Shown here in pieces: positions 26,635 to 34,476 of a stretch of DNA of 64,000 bases. Under the pieces are notes generated by a model, which was given only the letters and a program-made list of their open reading frames with translations, was not told where the DNA came from and made no database searches. The stretch's first letter is position 1. Every line of letters begins with the position of its first letter. This stretch comes from Pseudomonadota bacterium (GTDB lineage Bacteria; Pseudomonadota; Gammaproteobacteria; Burkholderiales; Thiobacillaceae): positions 38,570 through 102,569 of the forward strand of contig JAKQCX010000011.1 of assembly GCA_029558905.1 (NCBI GenBank), in the 5' to 3' direction. Made by a program: the position numbers and the translations under genes.

Positions 26635-27897
26635 TCAGTCCGCGGCGTCGGCGGGCAGCCTGGGCACCGCCTCCACCAAGGGGGGCTGGTTCAGCGCCTT
26701 GTCGGCATCGGCGGCCTGGAGGTCCCGGAACTTGCGGGCGGTGACCAGCACCCGGGACTCCAGGGAGGCCACGGCCTTGTTGTAGGCCTCGGTGGCCTGG
26801 CCCAGGTTCTTGCCCACGCTGGTCCAGTGGCCAGCCAGCAACGCCAGGCGCTCGTGGAGTTCCTTGCCCAGGGCCGAGATCCGGCGGGCGTTGTCCGCCA
26901 GGGCCTCCTGGCGCCAGCCGTAGTACACGGCCTTGAGCAGGGCCAGCAGGATGGTGGGGGTGGCCAGGATCACCTTCTTCTCGCTAGCGAATTCGATGAG
27001 CTCCGGGTCCTCCTGGAGGGCGGCACTGAAGAAGGCCTCGCCGGGCAGGAACAGCACCACGAACTCGGGCGCCGGCTGGAACTGGTCCCAGTAGGTCTTG
27101 GCCGCCAGCTGCTGCACGTGGGTGCGCACGTGCTGGGTAAAGCGGGCCAGGGCCTTGTGTCGCGCCTCCTCATGATCCGCCTCCGCCGCCTCCAGGTAGG
27201 CGGACACCGGAGCCTTGGAATCCAGCACCACACTCTTGCCACCGGGCAGACGCACCACCATGTCGGGCCGGCGCCGGTCCTCCGTGGCCTCCTGCTCGAA
27301 GAAGTCGCAGTGATCCTGCATGCCAGCCATCTCCACCACCCTTCTGAGCTGCACCTCGCCCCAGCGACCCCGTACCTCGGGGCGGCGCAGGGCGGACACC
27401 AAGCGCCCCGTCTCGCCGCGAAGTTCCTGCTGGGCGGCGAGCAGGCCCTTCACCTGCTCCGTGAGGGTGGCATAGGCACCGGCCCGGGTCTTCTCCATCT
27501 CCTGCTGCTGGGCCGTGAGTTTCTCCAGGGTCTGGGCCAGGGGCTTCACCAGGCCCTCCACCGCCTGCTGGCGGGCCACCAGCTCACCCTTGGCGTTCTC
27601 CTGGAAGGCGGCCAGGTTCTCCCGGGCCAGGTCCAGAAAGGCCTGGTTGTTGCTTTTCAGGGCCTGGGCGGACAGGGCGTTGAAGGCGTCGCTCAGTCGT
27701 CGCTCGGCCGTCTCCAGCAGGGCACGCACATCCGCCTCGGTCCGCCCCGCCTGGGCCAGCCGGGCCAGTGCTCCGGCCAGCTCCGCTTCCAGGCTCGCCG
27801 TGCGCGCAAGCCAGTGCCCACGTTGCCAAAGCCACAACAGCAGACCTGGCGCCAGGCCCAAACCAACCAGCGCCGCGGCACCCCAAAGCTGATCCAT
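26635..27897 (-). CDS. rmuC: DNA recombination protein RmuC
   Basis: 420 residues. One N-terminal membrane helix (about 6-25) is followed by a long coiled coil (about 30-165) rich in Ala, Glu and Gln. The RmuC nuclease-like domain (about 170-370) has [38 protein letters not shown] (PD-(D/E)XK-like core) and [13 protein letters not shown]. RmuC limits inversions at short inverted repeats. Confidence 0.94.
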   Translation of the reverse strand: MDQLWGAAALVGLGLAPGLLLWLWQRGHWLARTASLEAELAGALARLAQAGRTEADVRALLETAERRLSDAFNALSAQALKSNNQAFLDLARENLAAFQENAKGELVARQQAVEGLVKPLAQTLEKLTAQQQEMEKTRAGAYATLTEQVKGLLAAQQELRGETGRLVSALRRPEVRGRWGEVQLRRVVEMAGMQDHCDFFEQEATEDRRRPDMVVRLPGGKSVVLDSKAPVSAYLEAAEADHEEARHKALARFTQHVRTHVQQLAAKTYWDQFQPAPEFVVLFLPGEAFFSAALQEDPELIEFASEKKVILATPTILLALLKAVYYGWRQEALADNARRISALGKELHERLALLAGHWTSVGKNLGQATEAYNKAVASLESRVLVTARKFRDLQAADADKALNQPPLVEAVPRLPADAAD

Positions 27898-28005
27898 GCA
27901 AGCCTCCAGACTGGCCTTGCATCATACCCGGTCAGGCAGCCTGTCCGCCGGATAGAAACGTTAGAATGAAGCAGTCTTCATCCCGTTCGAGATTCATTCA
28001 AGACC

Positions 28006-29292
28006 ATGGCCATCGCACGCGCCCTGCTGGGAGTCCTGTTTCTATGCCTTGCGGCCGGCGCACAGGCCGGCTTCAACCTGGACGTGGGCAATGGCGATCA
28101 ACTCGAGGTACGCACCTGGGGCACGCAGGGCAAGGGCCCCTTGTTCATCTGGCTGCTCAACCAGTATGGCGAGCGTGAGCAGGCCGACATCCTGGCACAG
28201 CGCCTGGCGGACCGAGGCGCGACAGTATGGCGGGTGGATCTGCTGGATTCTTTGCTCTTGGAGCGTACCGCCGATGCCATCCGCGGCGTCGATGGCAAAG
28301 CGCTGGCGCGCCTGATACAGCACGCCACGCGTGGCAGCCAACGCCCCATCGTGCTGGTGGCCTGCGACCGCATGGCCACGCCCGCGCTACGCGGTCTGCG
28401 CGCCTGGCAGGAAGCGGGAGGAGACAACACACAGGTAGCCGGGGCAGTCCTGTTCTTCCCCAATCTCTATCGTGGCACGCCCGTGGCCGGCGAGGCGCCG
28501 GAGCTCCTCGACATCGTCGGAGCCACCAATCTGCCGGTCACCATCATGCAGCCCGATCTCGGCACCAACCGCACGCGCCTGAACGACCTCCTGCGCGCCC
28601 TGCGCACGGGTGGCAGCGCCGCCTATGCCTGGCTGGTGCCGGAGGTGCGCGACTACTACCTGATGCAGGTGGAAAAGCCGGTGAGCGAAAGCCTGCAAGC
28701 CATGGCCGGACCCGTGCCGGCCCCGGTCCTGCGCGCGATCCAGGCGGCGCCGGACCAGCTCATGCAGGTGGCCCACCTGCTGGCCGCCACCCCGCGCGCG
28801 CGCGGACCGTCCCCGGTGCGACTGGGCGAGGACCTGCCCATGGCCCCCGCCTACGGGCTCATCAAGCGTCCCGCCCGCCCGGCGCCGGCCCTCGCCCTGA
28901 CGGATGCGCGCGGCAGACCGCACGATCTGGCGAAAAGCCGCGGACGCGTCACGCTGGTCAACTTCTGGGCCACCTGGTGCCCGCCGTGCGTGCACGAAAT
29001 ACCGTCCATGAATCTTCTGGCCGCCGCCTACGATGAGCGGGATTTCGCCATCGTCTCGGTGAACTTCAAGGAAGATCCCGAGCACATCCGTGCCTTCATG
29101 AACAAGGTGGCGGTCGATTTCCCGGTTCTCATGGACGCGGATGGCAGCGCCTCGGCACGCTGGCGCGTGTTCGCCTTCCCCAGCTCCTTCCTCCTGGACC
29201 GCAAGGGCCGCATCCGCTATTCGGTGAATACCGCCATCGACTGGGATACCGACGAGGTGCGCACCGTCATCGACCGGCTGCGCCGCGAATAG
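28006..29292 (+). CDS. Hydrolase-like domain fused to TlpA-type thioredoxin
   Basis: 428 residues. A signal peptide (1-21, ending AQA) indicates export. Residues 25-220 look like an alpha/beta-hydrolase core, with GPLFIWLLNQYGER, and VLVACDRMATPAL where a GxSxG nucleophile elbow would be; the catalytic Ser is absent. After a helical linker (220-285), residues 293-428 form a TlpA/ResA-like thioredoxin with WCPPC (324-328), KEDPEHIRAF and the cis-Pro region AFPSS. It should act in periplasmic thiol reduction, for example haem protein maturation. The fusion is unusual; the thioredoxin half is sure. Confidence 0.8.
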   Translation: MAIARALLGVLFLCLAAGAQAGFNLDVGNGDQLEVRTWGTQGKGPLFIWLLNQYGEREQADILAQRLADRGATVWRVDLLDSLLLERTADAIRGVDGKALARLIQHATRGSQRPIVLVACDRMATPALRGLRAWQEAGGDNTQVAGAVLFFPNLYRGTPVAGEAPELLDIVGATNLPVTIMQPDLGTNRTRLNDLLRALRTGGSAAYAWLVPEVRDYYLMQVEKPVSESLQAMAGPVPAPVLRAIQAAPDQLMQVAHLLAATPRARGPSPVRLGEDLPMAPAYGLIKRPARPAPALALTDARGRPHDLAKSRGRVTLVNFWATWCPPCVHEIPSMNLLAAAYDERDFAIVSVNFKEDPEHIRAFMNKVAVDFPVLMDADGSASARWRVFAFPSSFLLDRKGRIRYSVNTAIDWDTDEVRTVIDRLRRE

Positions 29293-29373
29293 GCGCGCAC
29301 GCGGCGGCGGGGCGTGCGGGGATGGCCGCCACCTTGCGTGCCGGGCTGGACCGTTCATCTGGATGGAGTCCGC

Positions 29374-29817
29374 ATGGAACGCTTCACCATATCCCTAGAC
29401 GACCAGCTGGCCAGTGAATTCGACGCCTATGCCGGCTCCAAGAGCTATGCCAACCGCTCCGAGGCGGTACGCGATCTGATCCGCCAAGCCCTGGAGGCCA
29501 GCCGGCTGGAGAGTCAGGCCGCGCCCTACTGCGTCGCCAATCTGTCCTACGTCTACAACCATCATGAACGCCAGCTCGCCGAGCGCCTGACCGAGGCCCA
29601 GCACCATCACCACGACCTGGTGGTATCCACCATGCATGTGCACCTGGACCACGACAACTGCCTGGAAACCCTGATTCTGCGCGGGCCCACCGCCAGCGTC
29701 CGACACTTCGCAGAGCAGATCCAGGCCCAGCGCGGCGTGCGTCACGGGCGCATGAACATCATCCCGGTGGACAGCGAAGCCGTGCACACGCACGTACACA
29801 GCAGGCCCAAGAGCTGA
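29374..29817 (+). CDS. nikR: Nickel-responsive regulator NikR
   Basis: 147 residues from ATG 29374, close to NikR's usual length. The ribbon-helix-helix domain (1-45) begins MERFTISLDDQLASEFD. The ACT-like metal domain holds His77, His88, His90 and Cys96, spaced exactly as H76, H87, H89 and C95 in E. coli NikR, within HHHHDLVVSTMHVHLDHDNC. It represses nickel uptake when nickel is plentiful. A perfect palindrome just downstream, ahead of nikK, is its probable operator. Confidence 0.96.
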   Translation: MERFTISLDDQLASEFDAYAGSKSYANRSEAVRDLIRQALEASRLESQAAPYCVANLSYVYNHHERQLAERLTEAQHHHHDLVVSTMHVHLDHDNCLETLILRGPTASVRHFAEQIQAQRGVRHGRMNIIPVDSEAVHTHVHSRPKS

Positions 29818-29856
29818 ACCGCCCAGACTTCCTGCCTGACGCATGGACCGCACCTA

Positions 29857-29887
29857 AAATATGAAGAAATACATTTTCTTCATATTT
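29857..29887. promoter_or_regulatory. NikR operator ahead of the nickel-uptake operon
   Basis: AAATATGAAGAAA-TACAT-TTTCTTCATATTT is a perfect inverted repeat with 13-base arms. Its inner half-sites TATGA and TCATA are 15 bases apart, close to E. coli's GTATGA-N16-TCATAC. A -10-like TATACT (29903-29908) lies 15 bases beyond it, so a bound NikR would cover the -35 region. Confidence 0.85.
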
Positions 29888-29936
29888 CATACGGATTGGA
29901 CCTATACTCCAGACACCCGGGTCCTGTTTAGTCCCC

Positions 29937-30641
29937 ATGTCGCACACGTCTGTCCACTGCCTGCTTGCCGCGCTCACGGTCTTTGCCCCCATCGCCCTCG
30001 CCCATGATCTGTGGGTGGAGCGCCAGGGACCCCTGCACACCCTGCAATACGGACACCTGTACTCCAGCCATGGCGGCGCCACGACCGTGACCTACAAGCC
30101 CGGTCAGGTCAAGGAGGCCGCCTGTTTTGGCCATGATGGCAAGCGTATGCGGGCCGAAACCAGTCAGACCTACCCGGTTACCCTGAAGGGGGTCTGTGCC
30201 GCCAGCTGGTTCCTCACCTCTTCCGGCTACTGGAGCAAGACCCCCTATGGCACGCAGAATCTGGGCAGGAACGAGGCCGGCCCAGTGCTCGACAGCTGGC
30301 TGTCCGTTGAATCGGTGAAACGCCTGGACCACTGGGGTCCCGGTCTGGCTCGGCCGCTCACGCGCGAACTTGAAATCGTTCCCCTGGGCAACCCCCTGGA
30401 ACTGAAGGTCGGCGACAAGCTGCGCCTGGACATCACCCTGGGAGGCAAGCCCGCCGCCGGTGTGACCGTGGCCTACTTCGGCCAGCCCAGGGGGGTGAGC
30501 GATGCCAACGGTCAGATCAACGTGCGCCTGCGCCGACCTGGTGTCCAGCTCATCCAGGCCAGCCTGGAAACTCCCCTGCGGGAGCCAGGGGCGGACCGGC
30601 TCATCCAGTCCACCAGCCTGCAATTCGAGAGCGCGCCATGA
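29937..30641 (+). CDS. nikK: NikK-like periplasmic nickel protein (DUF4198)
   Basis: 234 residues. The signal peptide ends IALA, so the mature protein begins HDLWVERQG, the His-Asp/Glu start common to DUF4198 proteins. The C-terminal third (ELKVGDKLRLDITLGG, VTVAYFGQPRGVSDANGQ) is an immunoglobulin-like beta domain. In ECF-type nickel systems, NikK accompanies NikM and NikQ/NikO and is thought to feed metal from the periplasm. The stop overlaps nikL (ATGA, 30638-30641). Confidence 0.82.
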   Translation: MSHTSVHCLLAALTVFAPIALAHDLWVERQGPLHTLQYGHLYSSHGGATTVTYKPGQVKEAACFGHDGKRMRAETSQTYPVTLKGVCAASWFLTSSGYWSKTPYGTQNLGRNEAGPVLDSWLSVESVKRLDHWGPGLARPLTRELEIVPLGNPLELKVGDKLRLDITLGGKPAAGVTVAYFGQPRGVSDANGQINVRLRRPGVQLIQASLETPLREPGADRLIQSTSLQFESAP

Positions 30642-31072
30642 TGCGGGCCCTTCCGTTGGCGCTGCTCCTGAGCGTCGGCGTGCCCACGGCGCAGGCGCAC
30701 GATCTGCAGTACACCGTCACCGGCGGCCAGGCCGTGGTGGTCAGGCTGTTCTACCCGGACAACACGGCCTTTTCCTTCGAGAGTTACGAAATCTACCCGC
30801 GGGACGGAAAACTGCCCGTGCAGGTGGGCCGTACCGATGCCCACGGACGCATCGCCTTTCTTCCGGACCGGGCCGGGCAATGGCGCATCCGCACCTTCTC
30901 TGCAGACGGTCACGGTCTGGATTTCAGACTGACCACGGATGCGACCGCCGGCCTGAGCGGCAGCGACAAACCCTTCTACGAGCGCCATGCCCGCATCGTG
31001 GTGGGGGTGGCCCTGATCCTGGGTCTGTTCGGTTTGCTCAACCTCTACATCAGAAAAAGGAAAAGGCCATGA
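30638..31072 (+). CDS. nikL: NikL-like accessory component of the nickel transporter
   Basis: 144 residues. The signal peptide ends AQA and the mature chain starts HDLQYTV. A carboxypeptidase-regulatory-like beta domain (AVVVRLFYPDNTAFSFESYE, GRTDAHGRIAFLPD) precedes one C-terminal membrane helix (IVVGVALILGLFGLLNLYI) and a basic tail KRKRP. NikL takes the place of NikN in some NikMQO systems. It overlaps both neighbours by ATGA. Confidence 0.82.
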   Translation: MMRALPLALLLSVGVPTAQAHDLQYTVTGGQAVVVRLFYPDNTAFSFESYEIYPRDGKLPVQVGRTDAHGRIAFLPDRAGQWRIRTFSADGHGLDFRLTTDATAGLSGSDKPFYERHARIVVGVALILGLFGLLNLYIRKRKRP

Positions 31073-32076
31073 GACCCCACACGCGCATCCTGACCCTATC
31101 CCTCGCCCTCGTAACCACGCAGGCGTGCGCCCACCACGGTGTGGCCTCCCTGGGCGCCGCCGCCCTGGAAGGGCCCGGTGCACCGGTGGAAACCTCCAGC
31201 TCCGCCACCCTGCCGGAGGGTCAGTGGCTGGCCTATCTCAAGTTGGACCACGCGAAATCCAGGCGCGGCATCCTGACGCCACCCGAAAACGATTACAACC
31301 AGTACTGGATGCTGGGTCTGGGCTACGGCTTCAGACCCTGGCTGTCGGCCTATGTGTTCCAGCCCTACAACGTCAAGCAGGACACCCCCGGGGGCTACAG
31401 GTCCAAGGGCTTCACGGACGTATCGCTCGTGGGCGTGATGGGTTTCAAGTACGACGACGGATTCTTGCTGGTACCCGCCAGCGAGAGTCTGGACGACATG
31501 CAGGACTGGCATTTCACCCTCTACGGCGGTCTCTCCCTGCCCACGGGTAATGCCAACCACCGCCTGTCCGATGGCAGTATCGACCCGGGCATGTCCCTGG
31601 GATTCGGCAAACCCAGCTTCAGCTACGGCGTGACGGCGACCAGGCAGATGACGGACAAGGCCACCCTGGTCTTTGAAGCCGGCCAGATCCGCTTCCGCCA
31701 ATACCATTACGACAACGACCCTGTGGGAGGGAACCCCACGGGCATCCGGGTCAGGTTCGGTACCGAGACCCGGTTCAATACCGCCCTGTCCTATCGTCTG
31801 GTGACCCGCGCTGAAGGCAGGTTCCGCGTGGACGGCAACCTGGAGCTCAACTTCCTGCGCCTGGGACGGGACGTGGAGGATGGCATCCCCGCCCCGGGCA
31901 CCGGGGGGGACATCCTCTACGGCGTGCTGGGCACCCGCCTGTACAAGGACAACATGAGCCTGGGCCTGGCCCTGAAGAAACCCATCTGGATCGACCTGAA
32001 CGAGAAATCCCTGCAGCAGGGCGCCGAAGGCCGGGAGCGCTATCGCTTCATCACCACCTTCTCCGCCCTGTTCTGA
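31069..32076 (+). CDS. Outer-membrane channel-like protein in the nickel operon
   Basis: 335 residues from ATG 31069, overlapping nikL. A signal peptide ends QACA, giving a mature start of HHGVASLG. Alternating amphipathic strands, tight turns and a C-terminal Phe (FSALF) indicate an outer-membrane beta-barrel; GGLSLPTGNANHRLSDGSID resembles the MetA-pathway (PF13557) transporter family. Its place between nikL and nikM suggests passage of nickel or a nickel chelate across the outer membrane; this is inferred from context only. Confidence 0.7.
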   Translation: MRPHTRILTLSLALVTTQACAHHGVASLGAAALEGPGAPVETSSSATLPEGQWLAYLKLDHAKSRRGILTPPENDYNQYWMLGLGYGFRPWLSAYVFQPYNVKQDTPGGYRSKGFTDVSLVGVMGFKYDDGFLLVPASESLDDMQDWHFTLYGGLSLPTGNANHRLSDGSIDPGMSLGFGKPSFSYGVTATRQMTDKATLVFEAGQIRFRQYHYDNDPVGGNPTGIRVRFGTETRFNTALSYRLVTRAEGRFRVDGNLELNFLRLGRDVEDGIPAPGTGGDILYGVLGTRLYKDNMSLGLALKKPIWIDLNEKSLQQGAEGRERYRFITTFSALF

Positions 32077-32083
32077 GCCGGGC

Positions 32084-32731
32084 ATGCACATCCCGGACGG
32101 CTTCATCTCCCCGCAGACCTATCTGCCGGCCTACGCCCTCTGCGCCGGCCTGTGGTGGATGGGCATGCACCGCCTGCGCGCCAGGCTGGACGAAGCCACC
32201 CTGCCATACGTGGCCGTGCTCACGGCCCTGTCCTTCGTGCTCATGATGGTGGCCCTCCCCCTGCCCGGAGGCACCACGGCACATGCGGCGGGCATCGCCC
32301 TGCTGGCGGTGAGTCTGGGCGTCTGGATGGCCTTTCTGGCCGTCTCCATGGTGCTGGCCATGCAGGCCCTGCTGTTTGGGGATGGCGGCATCACCGCCCT
32401 GGCGGTGAACGCCCTGGCCATGGGTTTCCTGGGCAGCCTCTCGGCCCGCATCACCTGGCGGCTGCTGCGGCCCCTGCACGAAGGCGCCGCCCTGTGGCTG
32501 GCGGGATGGGTCTCCGTGGTCCTGCCGGCCCTGGCGGTGGCCCTGGTCCTGGGCTTGCAGCCCGTCATCGCCCAGGACGCCGCGGGCAAACCCCTGTTCT
32601 TCCCCTTCGGGCTGCGCGTCACCCTGCCCGCCCTGCTCATGCCCCACGCGCTGGTGGGTGTGGGGGAAGGCATCCTCACCTGGCTGGGCTACCGCTACCT
32701 GACCCGCCTGCGCCAGCGGCACGCTACTTGA
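32084..32731 (+). CDS. nikM: NikM substrate-binding membrane component (CbiM/NikM)
   Basis: 215 residues and about seven membrane helices. The N-terminus MHIPDGF is the family hallmark: Met1 and His2 coordinate the metal. LPLPGGTTAHAAGIAL supplies the further conserved His. It is the specificity unit of the ECF nickel/cobalt transporter. The stop overlaps nikQ (TGATG). A cobalt system is possible by sequence, but NikR control and NikK/NikL argue for nickel. Confidence 0.93.
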   Translation: MHIPDGFISPQTYLPAYALCAGLWWMGMHRLRARLDEATLPYVAVLTALSFVLMMVALPLPGGTTAHAAGIALLAVSLGVWMAFLAVSMVLAMQALLFGDGGITALAVNALAMGFLGSLSARITWRLLRPLHEGAALWLAGWVSVVLPALAVALVLGLQPVIAQDAAGKPLFFPFGLRVTLPALLMPHALVGVGEGILTWLGYRYLTRLRQRHAT

Positions 32732-33294
32732 TGCACCGCGCCAACCATCACCAGGCCTTGCTGCTGGCCTATGCAGGCGCCATCCTCACCGCCACCCTGG
32801 TGCATGAGCCACGTCACCTTGCCCTGGGCCTGCTCCTGGTGCTGATACTGGCAGGACGGCAGATCACCCGCATCCTGCTGCGCACCCTGCGGGTAGTGCT
32901 GCTCTTCAATCTGACGGTGAGCCTGGGTTATGTACTGTTGGCCCTGCTGCGGCACATCTCCCCCTGGGATACCCTGATCCTCATCAACCTGCGGGTGCTC
33001 ACCCTCACCTGCCTCACCTTTCTGTTCATCGCCCGGGTCAATCTGTTCCAGGCCCTGGGCTTTTCCCGCACCCTCACCTGGCTGCTGGTGCTGGCCTACA
33101 GCCAGGCCCTGGCCCTCAAACAGGTGCACGAGGATTTCCGTCTGGCCCTGGTAAGCCGCACCCCCATCCGCCCCAGCCTGCGGGACCGCTACCGGGCCAG
33201 CGCCGCCGCCGCCGCCTGGCTGCTGGACAAGGGCCTGGCCGGCGCCCACCAGACCGCTCTGGCCCTGCGTTCCCGTGGCTTCTTCGATGCTTGA
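32731..33294 (+). CDS. nikQ: NikQ energy-coupling membrane component
   Basis: 187 residues from ATG 32731. Several hydrophobic helices are followed by the coupling helix region LKQVHEDFRLALVSRTP, near the ECF T-component Ala-Arg-Gly motif (here ALRSRGFF at the C-terminus). It couples the NikO ATPase to NikM. The stop lies inside the nikO start, an 8-base overlap. Confidence 0.88.
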   Translation: MHRANHHQALLLAYAGAILTATLVHEPRHLALGLLLVLILAGRQITRILLRTLRVVLLFNLTVSLGYVLLALLRHISPWDTLILINLRVLTLTCLTFLFIARVNLFQALGFSRTLTWLLVLAYSQALALKQVHEDFRLALVSRTPIRPSLRDRYRASAAAAAWLLDKGLAGAHQTALALRSRGFFDA

Positions 33295-34060
33295 GCTGCG
33301 CGACGTCGACCATCGTTTCAACGGCAACCTGGCCCTTGAAAGCGTGAGTCTGCGGGTGAGCGCCGGGGAAAGGGTGGTGCTGCTGGGCACCAATGGCAGC
33401 GGCAAGTCCACCCTCCTGAAGATCCTCGATGGCCTGCTGACCCCCACCCACGGCAGCTACCGCTACCAGGGAGAAGATATCAGCCCCAAGCGCCTGCGGG
33501 AGCGCGGCCTGAACCTTCGCTTCCGCCGGGAGGTGGTCCTGCTCTTTCAGAACCCGGACGCCATGCTCTTCAACCCCACGGTGTTCGACGAGATCGCCTT
33601 TGGCCCCCGTCAGCTGCGCATGCCGGATGTCGAGGAGCGGGTGCGACACTGGGCGCAGACCGTGGGCGTGGCGGCCCATCTGCACAAGCCCCCTTTCAGC
33701 CTGTCCGGGGGCGAGAAGCAGAAGGTCTGCCTGGCGGCCCTGCTGGCGGTGGAACCCCGGCTGCTGCTCCTGGACGAACCCACCTCCGCCCTGGACCCCC
33801 GCTCCACGGGCTGGCTGGTGGATTTCCTCGCAGGCCTGCGGATCACCACCATCACCACCACCCACAACCTGAGCCTGGCTCCGGAACTGGGTCGGAGGGC
33901 CCTGGTTCTGGGAGAAAATCACCGCCTCCTGCACGACGGGCCCATCGAAGGCCTGCTGGGCAATCTGGACCTGTTGCTGGCCGCCAACCTGGCGCATGTG
34001 CACAAGCATCGTCATGGTGCCGTGGAACATCGGCATTGGCATGCCCACGACTGGCAATGA
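33287..34060 (+). CDS. nikO: NikO ATPase of the nickel transporter
   Basis: 257 residues from ATG 33287. Walker A GTNGSGKSTLLK, Q-loop LFQNPD, signature LSGGEKQK, Walker B LLLLDEP and the switch His in TTTHN are all intact. The last 20 residues are His-rich (HVHKHRHGAVEHRHWHAHDW), possibly a nickel-storing tail. It powers uptake in the cytosol. Confidence 0.95.
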   Translation: MLELRDVDHRFNGNLALESVSLRVSAGERVVLLGTNGSGKSTLLKILDGLLTPTHGSYRYQGEDISPKRLRERGLNLRFRREVVLLFQNPDAMLFNPTVFDEIAFGPRQLRMPDVEERVRHWAQTVGVAAHLHKPPFSLSGGEKQKVCLAALLAVEPRLLLLDEPTSALDPRSTGWLVDFLAGLRITTITTTHNLSLAPELGRRALVLGENHRLLHDGPIEGLLGNLDLLLAANLAHVHKHRHGAVEHRHWHAHDWQ

Positions 34061-34160
34061 GCACGACGCGCTGGCCAAATCAAGACAGCCCTGCCGATCG
34101 AGGCGACAGGTTGCCGGCGGGCGGTGCAACACGAAGGTGTTCTCCTCCACGCCTGGCGTG

Positions 34161-34185
34161 GATTTCTCCCGTTGGTCGAAATGAC
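34161..34185 (-). repeat. Dispersed repeat fragment
   Basis: On the minus strand it reads GTCATTTCGACCAACGGGAG then AAATC, matching a GTCATTTCGACC...GGAGAAATC repeat found between genes in many bacteria. Confidence 0.55.
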
Positions 34186-34255
34186 AGGTCATGACCTCGA
34201 AGCGCCGGGCCTCAGGCCGAAATGACCGGACGTGGCCTCGAAGCACCGGGTCATG
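34174..34255. repeat. Two degenerate 41-base tandem units
   Basis: Unit 1 (34174-34214) starts GGTCGAAATGACAGGTCATG and unit 2 (34215-34255) starts GGCCGAAATGACCGGACGTG; both continue CCTCGAAGC(G/A)CCGGG. A third, broken start GGGTCGAAACGTCAGG follows at 34256. Confidence 0.7.
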
Positions 34256-34354
34256 GGGTCGAAACGTCAGGAGAGCAGCCGCGATTTCGTGGCAACCCAG
34301 GACAGGCCATGGATGGGCATGCGGGTTGTGGCCAAATCGACGAACCCTGCCGCT

Positions 34355-34380
34355 GTCGTTCCGAACGCGCTGAGGAATCT
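34355..34380 (+). repeat. Dispersed repeat fragment
   Basis: GTCGTTCCGAACGCGCTGAG then GAATCT matches the widespread GTCATTCCGAACG..GTGAGGAATCT repeat, the usual partner of the fragment at 34161-34185 in opposite orientation. Confidence 0.55.
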
Positions 34381-34476
34381 TGCCGGACGACGCCCGTGCC
34401 ATCCGCGATGCCCGGGACGAGGCCGGTCTGCTTCGCCATGGGCTTAGAATCGGGCTTTCAACGGGTTTTCAGCACC

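Larger units (their letters stand above)
34061..34476. other. Non-coding stretch with degenerate dispersed repeats
   Basis: 416 bases between nikO and hslO. I see no supported gene. GGCCAAATC followed by CCCTGCCG occurs near both ends (about 34072 and 34330), hinting at an old duplication. It holds the three repeats listed separately. Confidence 0.5.

Noticed and set aside
29818-29936. A cobalamin or nickel riboswitch ahead of the transporter operon
   Set aside because: The gap is only about 120 bases, lacks the conserved cobalamin-box, and is better explained by the NikR palindrome.
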